In this document: in pieces, positions 55,200 to 64,000 of the stretch
How positions within the stretch are numbered: the stretch's first letter is position 1
Layout of the letters: every line of letters begins with the position of its first letter
Origin: Kalaharituber pfeilii
Lineage: Eukaryota > Ascomycota > Pezizomycetes > Pezizales > Pezizaceae
Reading direction: 5' to 3'
DNA length: 64,000 nucleotides
NCBI GenBank assembly: GCA_015179045.1
Contig: WHUZ01000042.1
Span: forward strand, 434,001 to 498,000
Position numbers and translations under genes: made by a program
Notes under the pieces: model-generated
Told to the model about the DNA's origin: nothing
The model's input: the letters and a program-made list of their open reading frames with translations, nothing else
The model's database searches: none

Positions 55200-56599
55200 T
55201 GAGGAGGGCGCTGAATTGAGCATAGATGATGTCAAGGAAGTCTACAAGCGGATGAAGGGGGCCACTTCCGTGACGAGAAAGGCCGTTGTTGAGCGGGTAG
55301 TGGAGAGGGACTGGGTAGGCGCTCCCGAGTCGAGTTAAACTACTGGACGGTCTGAGGCTGAAGGCATGTCGCTACTAGAGGCACGGATTGAACTTATGGC
55401 AGATTGCGCACCTAGAATGCCGATGTGGGAACTTCCTGTCTCCGGGCGTTGCAAACCACGTACTAATCTGGGGCGAAGGTGTCGTTGATAACTCTCTGGT
55501 GCACAAGTGGACAGCCGGCAGGCTTCATCAGCAAGGCTCATCAGCAGAATCTGAAGCCCGTAAGCTTCCTTTGGCCATTCTAATGGGCATTTCACTAAGT
55601 CCATCCTGGTAGCTCTACCTCGGTTTCAGGCATCTTCCTTCATCTACAATCTTCAGACAATAATAAAGCCAATGATCCGAAGTGTTCGTTTTTCTAGTCT
55701 ACATACTCCGCAACAAATCACCTATTGACGAAAGGTTGCTGATCATAATCTGGTGAATAGCACTGTTATGCCTTCAAGTACTCCGATCTTTCTTTAGTTC
55801 TTATCCGCATACAGATTCATGATTCAACCGGTAGTGCCCAATCTTATGCGCAGCTACCTCCCCCAAAAAGGATCATGTTTTGTGCATTTCCAGAGAATGC
55901 ACCATTTATTTTCTGGAACGCTGGGGTTAATGACCCCTTGAGAAATATTGTTCTTGAGGTACGAGCACATTGCAAGCTATTGATCCCCTGTATTGAGATT
56001 CACGTTTGATATCGTAGTCATTACCGCTTGCCATGTCACGTCCAAAGCAGCGATATGAACTCAAATCCACAGCACTCACGGCAAAGTCCCTCACAGCGAT
56101 GGTGCATATGAGAAGCTCCTCTAGAAGTGCACATGCACTTGGAGCTTGGAGTTTATACGCAGATAATAGAATTGACAAGTCACCGCTCGATAATGGCTTG
56201 ATTCCTGCAGATGAAGAGGGTAAACCGGCGAAAGAAAGTAAAGATGAGTCTAAAGATGCACAAACTCGGGCAAAGAGGAGAAAAATTGCGGAGGGCAGGT
56301 TTGGGACCAGTGGTATCGAGGGAGATGGAAAGGGTATCGAGAAGTTTGAAGTCACGATAAAGGACAAGCTTCGGCCATCAAATGAAGGAAAGGAGGTAGA
56401 CGAAGAGTTTGCTGATTTTACGCCCGCCGTGACTGTTAGATTTGAAGGAATGCACGTGTTTGCAGGTATTAGAAACATGGTGGAAGAGGGAATAATTGAT
56501 GGAATGAAAATGCCTGGCTGGATGACCGGTGAGGATGGGGTAAATGTGGCCGTTGTAAAAGATGGGAGAGTATCTCAGAGGGCAGACTATTGGTATTGA
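54970..56599 (+). CDS. CHL4: kinetochore protein CHL4/CENP-N homologue
   Basis: Inner-kinetochore (CCAN/Ctf19 complex) subunit that contacts centromeric nucleosomes. Exon 1 (54970-55314) gives HSPALLKLLMRPSKNALCEI, a run of Asp (near 55170-55200) and DVKEVYKRMKGATSVTRKAV up to ERDW. Exon 2 (55379 onward) gives RHGLNLWQIAHLECR and LVHKWTAGRLHQQ. A small exon gives LPRFQASSFIYNLQTIIKPM. Exon 55761-55958 gives HCYAFKYSDLSLVLIRIQIH and FCAFPENAPFIFW. The last exon (56048-56599) gives YELKSTALTAKSLTAMVHMR and VRFEGMHVFAGIRNMVEEGI, MPGWMTGEDG, as in fungal homologues. All parts are in the expected order, but the junction between exon 2 and the LPRF exon is off by one base with any GT-AG pair I tried. 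So a frameshift, sequencing error or unusual splice site is possible. Confidence 0.8.
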
Positions 56600-56913
56600 A
56601 GCGTTGCCTGCAGTTCCTTGTTGCATACGTTCTATTGGCGTTGGAGTTCCGGCTTGTTCTGTCTTGGTTTCCCGTATATAGCGGTTCTGCTCGTGTATTG
56701 TATAATTACTATGTACGTAGTGAAGTATTGACGATTTTGTGATCATTGATTCTTCCAGGTCAAGTTCCTTCCTGTTCCTGCTGATGTTGAGCTGTGGATA
56801 AAGTTCCCAGAGTGCCATTTTGGAAAGCACGTAATTTAGCATGGAACCATAGCATAGCCTGGTCGTCTGAGGATATCCAGAATTTCTTGCAGACGAGCCC
56901 ATCCAATTCGGCA
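56600..56913. other. convergent intergenic region CHL4-LTO1
   Basis: 3' ends of CHL4 and LTO1. No gene seen. Confidence 0.5.
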
Positions 56914-57542
56914 TCATCTCCTCACATTTTTCTTAAAGTTTCCCTCTTCAATATCGAGTTCTTCACCCTCATAAGCTGTTGAACCATCCCCACTACCGGC
57001 TATCACAGATTCCTTCTCCCCAATCATGTTCGTGATGATTTTGAATTTTGCCTTTCCTCGTTTTAAAGCTTCTGCAACCTCCTCTACAGTTTCTTCATCG
57101 TTTGCCGTCGACAGAGATGATACATAATTTTCAAGTTGGTGAATTTGCTTTCTTATGCGAGGATTCGTTATTGCGCAGTGTGATTGCCTGGTCTCGTGTG
57201 ATTGAGAATTTTCTGTTGATTCTGGGGGTATTCGAGCCTTCCACACAGATACCCGTCCTTGGAGCCTTCCGAGCTCAACGAACTTGTCAAATCCTTTTTC
57301 GAGGCCAAAAAGCCGCCCCTCTACTAAGCCAGCCTTTTCGCCATCTCTTAAACCGTCGTTGTAACCCTCTTCATAATATCTGTTTTTGTCACAGTTGTAT
57401 AATGTCAGTACAAGGTACTACTAAGATTCAATAAGCATTGTGAATCCCCAATGCAAACATGTGGGGAAGAATGCAGCGATACTCACGCTTCCTCCAGCAA
57501 GAGGAGAGGATCAAACATGTCCCCAGCTGTCTCTGTCGCCAT
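56914..57542 (-). CDS. LTO1: LTO1 (ORAOV1) homologue, Yae1-Lto1 complex subunit
   Basis: Adaptor that, with Yae1, delivers Fe-S clusters to the ABC ATPase Rli1/ABCE1 in the cytosol. Two exons (57542-57487 and 57379-56914, 107-bp intron) give 173 aa. It starts MATETAGDMFDPLLLLEEA, and the intron separates this from the deca-GX3 block YYEEGYNDGLRDGEKAG and LVEGRLFGLEKGFDKFVELG, the hallmark of the Yae1/Lto1 family. Then RLQGRVSVWKARIP is followed by a helical part (RIRKQIHQLENYVSSL) and KAKFKIITNMIGEKE. The yeast C-terminal Trp that contacts the targeting machinery is not seen; this one ends FKKNVRR. An undetected 3' exon is possible. Confidence 0.85.
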
Positions 57543-57813
57543 TTGTGATTAATTAGACAGGCTTATCTTTTCTATACTCTGCGGAAATGGTCTGGTGAGT
57601 GGATGGCATATGCTATGCGTAACCTAGAAGAGCTTGGCCTTGTTGCAGGCATGCCAAGGCTACCAGGCGCTAGCCACCTATGAGGATGGCAAGCGGATAA
57701 GCATGCAGTTATCTGTGTGGCGGATTAATATTAATCCGGCGCAGTGCAAAGCAACCGCAAAGCTCGTAACTGGATTTGCGAATTCCTTACCTTCACCTTA
57801 ATCCACATGCACA
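57543..57813. promoter_or_regulatory. divergent promoter LTO1 / RMP1
   Basis: 271 bp between the start codons. No specific sites claimed. Confidence 0.45.
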
Positions 57814-59017
57814 ATGTCAATACCTTTAACCACATTTGCCCCAACTGGGCTTGCGTCTGCATCTGTGACAAGGGGATTGCCCCAAATCGCTCCCCTAAGA
57901 ATCGAATGCGACCTCCTCCATCTGCTGTTCCACCGCAACAAGAACCAGCATCGGGTGTCGAAATGGTGGAGGCAGATGTGTTTGTTTCGGAGCACACTAA
58001 AAAAGCTTGTGAGGGAGCTGGAAGAGCTTGAGAAGTTACAGGGCGCCAGTGGAGCTGGAATGGGTTTGGGGACTACAAGTGGGATGACCAAGACAGAGAA
58101 GAAGAGGTTGAAGAAGGAGGCGAAAATGAAGGGAGGTGCAATGGAAAAAAGTGGTGAGCGAGCTGGAAGAGAAAAGGAAACAGTGGAGAAGAGATTGGTG
58201 GTTCTAAGGAAGAAGGTTATTCCAGAATGTTATGTGTAAGTTGCCTATAGATGCTTCCTCTGCAACTGTACCAATGATAGGAGGAAGGAAAGCTAGCTTA
58301 CTTGCAATATACTGTTATAGCGGTTTCTCATCCCTAATAGCAACAAATCAGTTCACAGGACTGGGAATGGTGCTGCTGGGAGTGTTGGCGAGGATTAGTA
58401 GAATTGTCGGGGGGGTTTTGGTTGAGGAAGGGGTGAGAGGTGTGGACATAGAATTTGACCATATCGGGATAGTGAAAAAGAGGAATAGGCATTGGTTAAG
58501 GGATGACTATCAGGATGCGGGAGGTACTGCAGCCAGCTGGGTTGCTGGAGATGTTGATGTCAACAGGAGTATGGGAGTGACTGTGGCGAGGGAGTTGGAG
58601 ATAGATGGGAGGGAAGAGGTGGGAGAAAAGGTGAATCGAGAGCACCTGGGGATATGGGACATGTCTGATGCTGAATTGGAAGAAAAAAATCAGGAGGAGG
58701 AAGAAGAGGAGGGAGGGAGGGGTCGCAGTGAATATCCAAGAGGAAATTTGTCCATAGATCTACCAATACCACTGCCAGAAACAGGAGCAGCCACTCAAAC
58801 CGCCCCAGGGGTTTCTTCGCTACCCGAATTGGACTTCTTCAATTCCACTTTGCCCTCCGCCTCCGCAAAACGAAAGTCCAGGCCCACAGACACAGCCGGC
58901 ACGCACGAAGCGCGAATAGGTGCGAACGTATACACAGAGCCGCCCAGGAAAAGGAAGAGAAAGAAGGTGAAGGATGGGTCGAGTGCGATAGACGACTTGT
59001 TCAAAGGGTTGGTGTAG
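57814..59017 (+). CDS. RMP1: RNase MRP protein subunit RMP1
   Basis: Protein specific to RNase MRP, the ribonucleoprotein that cleaves pre-rRNA. Two exons (57814-58235 and 58321-59017, 85-bp intron) give 372 aa. The family core is DLLHLLFHRNKNQHRVSKWW, followed by RSTLKKLVRELEELEKLQGA and a Lys/Glu-rich helix. The intron joins VIPECYV to GFSSLIATNQFTGLGMVLLG, restoring the second conserved block. The C-terminal half is variable, acidic (58680-58720) and ends with a basic nuclear-localisation-like run (PPRKRKRKKVKDG). The first in-frame ATG, 57814, gives MSIPLTTFAPTG. Confidence 0.88.
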
Positions 59018-59359
59018 GTTTGTTCATGTAATTATTCTTTGCGCTACATGTTTTATATAAAGTATAGACCGTCTCGTACATGATTAGGATAGAATGCTCG
59101 TTGCTTCACATTGCAGCCCTTTAGTACCTAATATCTTAGGGGATTTGTTACAGATAAGCTCAACTTTGTACAATGCTTGTTAATTCTCTCTTGAGGTACT
59201 GGTATGCTTGCGCAAGGCTAAAACTATACCATATAAAGTAATAAATAAAAGGAAGATAATGCTTCAGATAAAAAGAGACTATAGGATATCATAATATATA
59301 GTCAATCTATCATCTCGCTTGTAGCCATGAATTTTGCAATAACAATCCCTCTACTCCCA
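59018..59359. other. convergent intergenic region RMP1-LAS21
   Basis: AT-rich 3' flanks. No gene. Confidence 0.5.
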
Positions 59360-62300
59360 CTACTCCACCACAACCCCATTCCCCCACATCCACAGCGCTC
59401 CTAATCCCACATTTGTCACCACCAAATGCACCACACTCCACACCATCGTATAAATATACTTCGGACTGAACACTGTCCAAATGAATAGGTGGGCCCTATG
59501 CTGATAGCAGCTTGCCATGACAGCCGACCCCACCAAAGTCCAAAACATTGTCCAGAGTGCAATATGTTGTCTGTAGACTGCTTCCCCTCCCTCATTATAC
59601 TCGCTGGCAAAGATGTTGATCCCGGGCTCCCGGTCACCATCGACTTTCTCCTTCTTGCTGTAGGAGCTGTGGAAGGAATTAGGTGAGTTTTTGCCATCCC
59701 CTCCATTAGCCCACCACCGGAGGAGGATTATCCCCCCCATACCCCAGAATACGGGCCCAGCCCAATTCGACAGATATATTAGTATACCAACGATCACAGC
59801 ATTGAACTCAGAGACACCATTGAAGACATTTGAGAGATCGACAGAGGATATATTGTTTGATCCACCTAGTGAAAAGAATGCTACATGCTGTAGCAGCAAT
59901 GACGAGATCGTAATCTCTAGTGGGGAAAGAAGCGGTTTCCGTCCTGGCATAGAGGGATTAGAGAGGTGGTCAAGCACTCGAAGTTGGATACCGAATATGA
60001 GCATCAAAGGAACATTGTAAAAACGTGATTGGGTCGCTAGAAAGACCGTTAAGAGGTCGTGTAGGACGACAGATACCCGTAGCTGATTTCCGGGGCCGGA
60101 GGTGTCGCGTCTGGTTTTCTCAAAAAACATGGTACAGAGCGTAGCGATTCCAAGCGCGAGAAAGACAGCACGGGCCTGGGTTACCAAGGTGGCGGATTCA
60201 AAGAAGCGTACAATTGGGCGAAGCCACCAGGGAATCGTTTCTGCAGCGTCGTGCTGTGTAAAGCTGAGCTTGAATGTGATTGCTGCGCAAATAATTGTAT
60301 TGGAGAGTACTGTGCTCACGGCGTTGCCAAACCGGCGAAAAATTCTTTGGTTGAGGCGAAAAAGGGTATATAGATATGTGGAGAGGATGAGAAGCCACAT
60401 CGTGGAGTGGTGTTTAAGGAGGAAGCCTGTGACAATGTCTGGTGCACCTTGGTGCTGTTGACCGGTTTGGTTCCAACGGCGGGCAATGCGAACGAGGGTG
60501 AGGATGAGGAGGGAATACATTCCAGATTGACCGTTTTTGCGTCTTGTATAATAATTAGTAAGATTTCCAACGATGGGATTAGGGAGGAGCAGCTTACTCT
60601 TTCAGAATCATGACAAAGAACCAAGCAGAGGCAGTCCAGTACCAGAAGTTATGTTCTTCTTCGATAAAGCTGCTTGCGAACATCATGACGCAGCATAATA
60701 CTGTTAAGATGATAGTAGGCGTATGAGTAGCAAGTGTCATGAAAACAGAACTGCGACTGCCAGCTCCAAACAGAACTGATATCAACGATAGAGCTGACGC
60801 AATTGCCAATCCTATGACCCCAAGCGTCATCAAAGTCAAGTTGTAGTTGCTTGCAGCCATTGAGAGCACATCCTGTGCCTCTTTTATAAACTTAGAGTTA
60901 TCAAGATGTCAGTATAGCTTCCATAGCCATACTAGGCGGAAGAGCTTACCCTTAACAGTTCCTCAATCACATTATCAACGCCCACCTTATCCGCTTTCCA
61001 TAATGCGTGAGCGTCAAGTATCTTAGCCCACATACATGCAAGCTTCAAATCCTCGGTCTGTGACTTGGCTTTGCAAGATACTGGATCTGCCACGGCAGAC
61101 TCAAATGCCGGAAAAGTGGTTTTCACCACTTCAAGCATTTGCTCAGCATTGTTCAGGAGAACCTGTGCTCTATCCTTTTCTTTTTTTTCTTCAGCAAAAA
61201 TCCGTTAATCTTGATATGGGGTAATACAAACCGTTCCACATCTGGAGGAAGTCGGGAATCATCCTCCCTACGTTGTTGCGAGGAATAGGGAAGTGGAGCA
61301 TCCCTGCAAGAGTGGGAACAATATCGGTCTGTTCAACGAGTTTATGGAACTTGAACTCGCCAAATGGCTGGGCTGGAGCGGCGAAGCCGCCATTGGTATA
61401 TTCTTTGAATTTTGGTGACATGAACATCATGACAGCAGAGGTCTCTCCAGCAGTAGAGCCACCGTGTCCACCTGCATCATTCATGCCATGATCACCCACG
61501 AGGACCAGAATGGTCGACTGGAGATGAGGCTTATTCTCCATTGCAGTGTAGATCGTTCGGATTATCCCATCCATTTCCGCTTGTTTCGGAAACATGAAAG
61601 CACTACAATGGGTATATGTCAGTTTCTTGAACGCTGTATACAGTCATATTGAAGAAGATTCTATACCTTTTTGGTCCAGCCTTATGCCCAACATGGTCCA
61701 GTCCGAGATAGTGCAATATCAGAGCATTCCAGTCTTCCTTCTCCAGTTCAGGTTGGACATGCCTGGTGACATTATTGTCAACTTCCACAAAGTCCTACAC
61801 TGCGCATCAGGATGCAATTCGAGAGGTTACTAATTGAAAGGTCAATTCCTACATACTGATACGAAGAAGCTGGTAGTACCCTCAGCCCGATAGAATGTAT
61901 CTGGTAAGAGCTTAATCCAAGTGTCATCACCATACATCACTACTTTCCCTCCTCTGGCTTTTATTTGAGCAGGCCAGTTGTCTTGATGCGCCAGCGTAGA
62001 TGTAGTGTCTGACTCGGCAAAGTTCAGGATAAGGTCCAGGAATCCGGGAACTGAGCCTGTGAGCATCGCTTTGATGCGAGGCATCGTGATTGTAGGTGCT
62101 GTTGCATGGGCGGTGAACGGGAAAGCCGCGCCAGAGGAGATAAGACTGTGGAACAGTTAGCTGAGGGCCTCATTCGGGATACAGCCTCCGGCATTGTCGC
62201 AGTCGACCTTTGGGTAAACTTGAAATTGGAGGTATCGGAATAGACGAAGTCACTATCATAGGACGAGAGTTAGTGGTAAGGGACAAGCCCACGTAGCTCA

Positions 62301-62512
62301 GCTCAGGACAGCTACCTTCGTAGGGCATCAATGACCATAAATATTACTTTGTCAAACGGAGCTGCCACCAGCTCCGCCTCCTTGCTGAAGACCGACAGAC
62401 CATGAAGGAACGGCTTGTATGGAAAGAACCCGACTGCGAACGTGAATATTCCGATAATGAGCGAGAGCTGTGTCGCTGCTATTAGCAGCCACTGCTGTTT
62501 AGGGCGCATCAT
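59360..62512 (-). CDS. LAS21: GPI ethanolamine phosphate transferase 2 (LAS21/GPI7)
   Basis: ER multispanning enzyme that adds ethanolamine phosphate to the second mannose of GPI anchors. Eight exons (62512-62316, 62252-62208, 62145-61857, 61794-61667, 61602-61232, 61167-60950, 60890-60598, 60542-59360) sum to 907 codons in phase. A signal-anchor helix (LLIAATQLSLIIGIFTFAVG) is followed by the lumenal phosphodiesterase-like domain: FDKVIFMVIDALRSDFVYSD (metal Asp), APTITMPRIKAMLTGSVPGF (catalytic Thr), GLDHVGHKAGP, and LVLVGDHGMNDAGGHGGSTA with the metal Asp/His. The C-terminal half is strongly hydrophobic with many helices. Introns are 58-65 bp with GT-AG borders. Short exon 2 (45 nt) matches the family segment FVYSDTSNFKFTQ. 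Confidence 0.93.
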
Positions 62513-63059
62513 GTTGCGTGCAACTGCGATGGTCCGAGTTGGCCTTGGTTGGGGTGCAAGTGAAGGAGAGCACGGGGCCGAGACGTTTCTCTGCGCCTCT
62601 GGTTGACGTGTAGGGAGCCCGCGTCAGACACCCTTGCAGCTACAAGTACTTAACTTCAATGCATTTAGCAATATCTATGAAAGCGCATGGCAATTAATAG
62701 ACGTAAGATCGCTCTCTTCCCCCTCTCTCCAGCTGCAGCACAAACATCCGCTCTCTGTTTCCTTCCCCGTGTGCATTCCCTCCACCTGGCAATTATTGAT
62801 CAACTTAGGCCAAGATTTTCAGGGACCGCTGCCATATTAAAGGGCAACAGACAAGCTTTTTACGTGGACTGCAAGTGGCCGTGGCGTGAAGCTGGTAAGC
62901 AAGCACGTGAGCCCACAAGATACGCGTTGCACTCCGTGTATACAAGTAATGAGGGTTGTGTAGCATCGCCATATCAATGTGCATATAAAGATTAAAGCCA
63001 GGGCAGTACGAGTACATATCATAAGCACTATTAGAGTATGGAGCTTGTAGCCCCCACAT
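62513..63059. other. LAS21 upstream region
   Basis: Probable LAS21 promoter. No other gene recognised. Confidence 0.45.
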
Positions 63060-63340
63060 ATCAATTTACTTTCGATGACCAAAATACCACAATACATGAG
63101 CATATCACCCAGTATGAGAAACGGAAACTCAGATCTTGAAGAAAGCACACAGGTACTGGGTGAGAACATGAGCAAGATTGCAGGAGATGATCGATGCAAG
63201 GCAGAATTCCTCCTCCTGGCTATTCCAGCCTTCTACCACTACGTCATTGGAATACTAGATTGAAGGTAAAATTTACCTATAGGGTGCCAGAGAGCTCCAA
63301 CAATATATCCCGGACAAAATAAAAGTAGCCCAAGGAAGAG
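63060..63340 (+). pseudogene. gag fragment, Copia-type (third copy of the 13511 lineage)
   Basis: Aligns with the 3' half of the gag at 13511. FDDQNTTIHEHITQYEKRKL (63072-63130) corresponds to FDDQSTTIKKHISEYEKRW. AGDDRCKAEFLLLAIPAFYH follows, then a decayed version of KFTYWDVTRELERYI. Frameshifts and stops separate the parts. The 5' half and flanking LTRs were not found. Confidence 0.6.
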
Positions 63341-64000
63341 TTTCTGTGAGTTTTTTGCTCATTTTCCCGTTGATTTCATGCACTCGCTTTCCTGCACTTG
63401 TTTTTCACAAAAAAAATTTCGCACCCGGGTTCAAACTATGCATTGATTATATAGTTTGAACCAGAGCATTACAGCCCATCTCTGGGAGAGATTGGACAAC
63501 CCTCTTCCCCTGCTCACATCGAGAGTTGAACCGGGGCTCTCGAATTTGTCCTCTCCATGGCGCTTTTGGTTACCCCCATCTCTGGACACCACAGCTTTCC
63601 ACTTCAACCAAGGTACAGGTCAGTTCGATTCAAGGTGTATCTCTAAACACTTCACAGCACAACATCAGCGCAATTTCGCAGGCTAAATCAAATTTGTCGG
63701 GACTGCTCATTTCAAAGGCGGGGGTCGAATGTGGGGAAGCTGAAAGAAGTAGCGTTAGGCTGGAATAGGGTAAGCTTAGTGATGCCGGGTTGATTATTTC
63801 CAGTTCTTTGACTATCTGAATCCTTTGACATAGGTTCTTTCTTTACTTTGCAATTCAAATCGTTAATGTAGATTAAAATTACCTGTTTGTTCTGTAACTA
63901 ATGATCTTTCTGGCACTCTCGCAACACCGCATTTCGCACCCACGCTCCGCTCTCGCAAGTCGTAAGTCTTGTGTGTATATTCCGTCAGTTCTCAGCCTCC
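63341..64000. other. right edge, no gene seen
   Basis: Contains a 12-bp inverted repeat (GGTTCAAACTAT / ATAGTTTGAACC, about 63428-63463). No gene or RNA gene could be supported. Confidence 0.4.

Noticed and set aside
63500..63580. Possible tRNA gene (B-box-like GGTTCAACTC on the minus strand)
   Set aside because: No matching A box, anticodon arm or acceptor stem could be built.

Overview
This window is nuclear DNA of a filamentous ascomycete (Pezizomycotina). The evidence is compact genes with many short GT-AG introns (about 45-120 bp, a few longer), conserved fungal housekeeping proteins, a NACHT-WD40 NLR of the fungal incompatibility type, and AT-richer stretches with degenerate Copia-like and Tc1/mariner-like elements. 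I cannot fix the genus. I rebuilt gene models by joining exons by eye; for almost every gene the exon lengths sum to a multiple of three, which supports the splice sites.

Layout. (A) 1-8234 is a gene block: the 3' end of an unidentified gene, a LEU5-type mitochondrial CoA carrier, CTNNBL1, an EFM3/FAM86 eEF2-lysine methyltransferase and a small zinc-ribbon protein. (B) 8235-27498 is gene-poor. It holds an NLR pseudogene, a Copia-type gag ORF cut off by a Tc1/mariner end, a second degenerate gag copy, a gag-like repeat gene interrupted by nested insertions (one with terminal inverted repeats, a perfect 35-bp hairpin and 98-bp flanking direct repeats), and one genuine gene, a 76-aa complex I NDUFB4-like subunit in four tiny exons. 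(C) 27499-34007 has guanine deaminase, a tentative 62-aa ORF and RAD17. (D) 34008-48802 is accessory: an inverted pair of Copia-like LTR/primer-site ends, an intact six-exon NLR with 16 WD40 repeats, a 141-bp MITE with a perfect 10-bp target duplication, a helix-turn-helix element with inverted ends, and two Tc1-like MITEs. (E) 48803-62512 is a dense housekeeping block: EMC1, SRP14, LIP2, CHL4, LTO1, RMP1 and LAS21. (F) 62513-64000 holds a third degenerate gag fragment.

Functionally, the housekeeping genes cover mitochondria (CoA transport, complex I, lipoylation), ER protein biogenesis and GPI anchors (SRP14, EMC1, LAS21), RNA processing and translation (CTNNBL1, RMP1, LTO1, EFM3), purine salvage (guanine deaminase) and chromosome maintenance (RAD17, CHL4). 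They do not form one pathway. The most interesting locus is the NLR at 38690-43937. Its WD40 units are nearly identical except at a few fixed positions, the signature of a fast-evolving recognition surface. It sits among transposons, and a related NLR lies dead about 26 kb upstream. No reverse transcriptase, integrase or intact transposase was recognised anywhere in the window.
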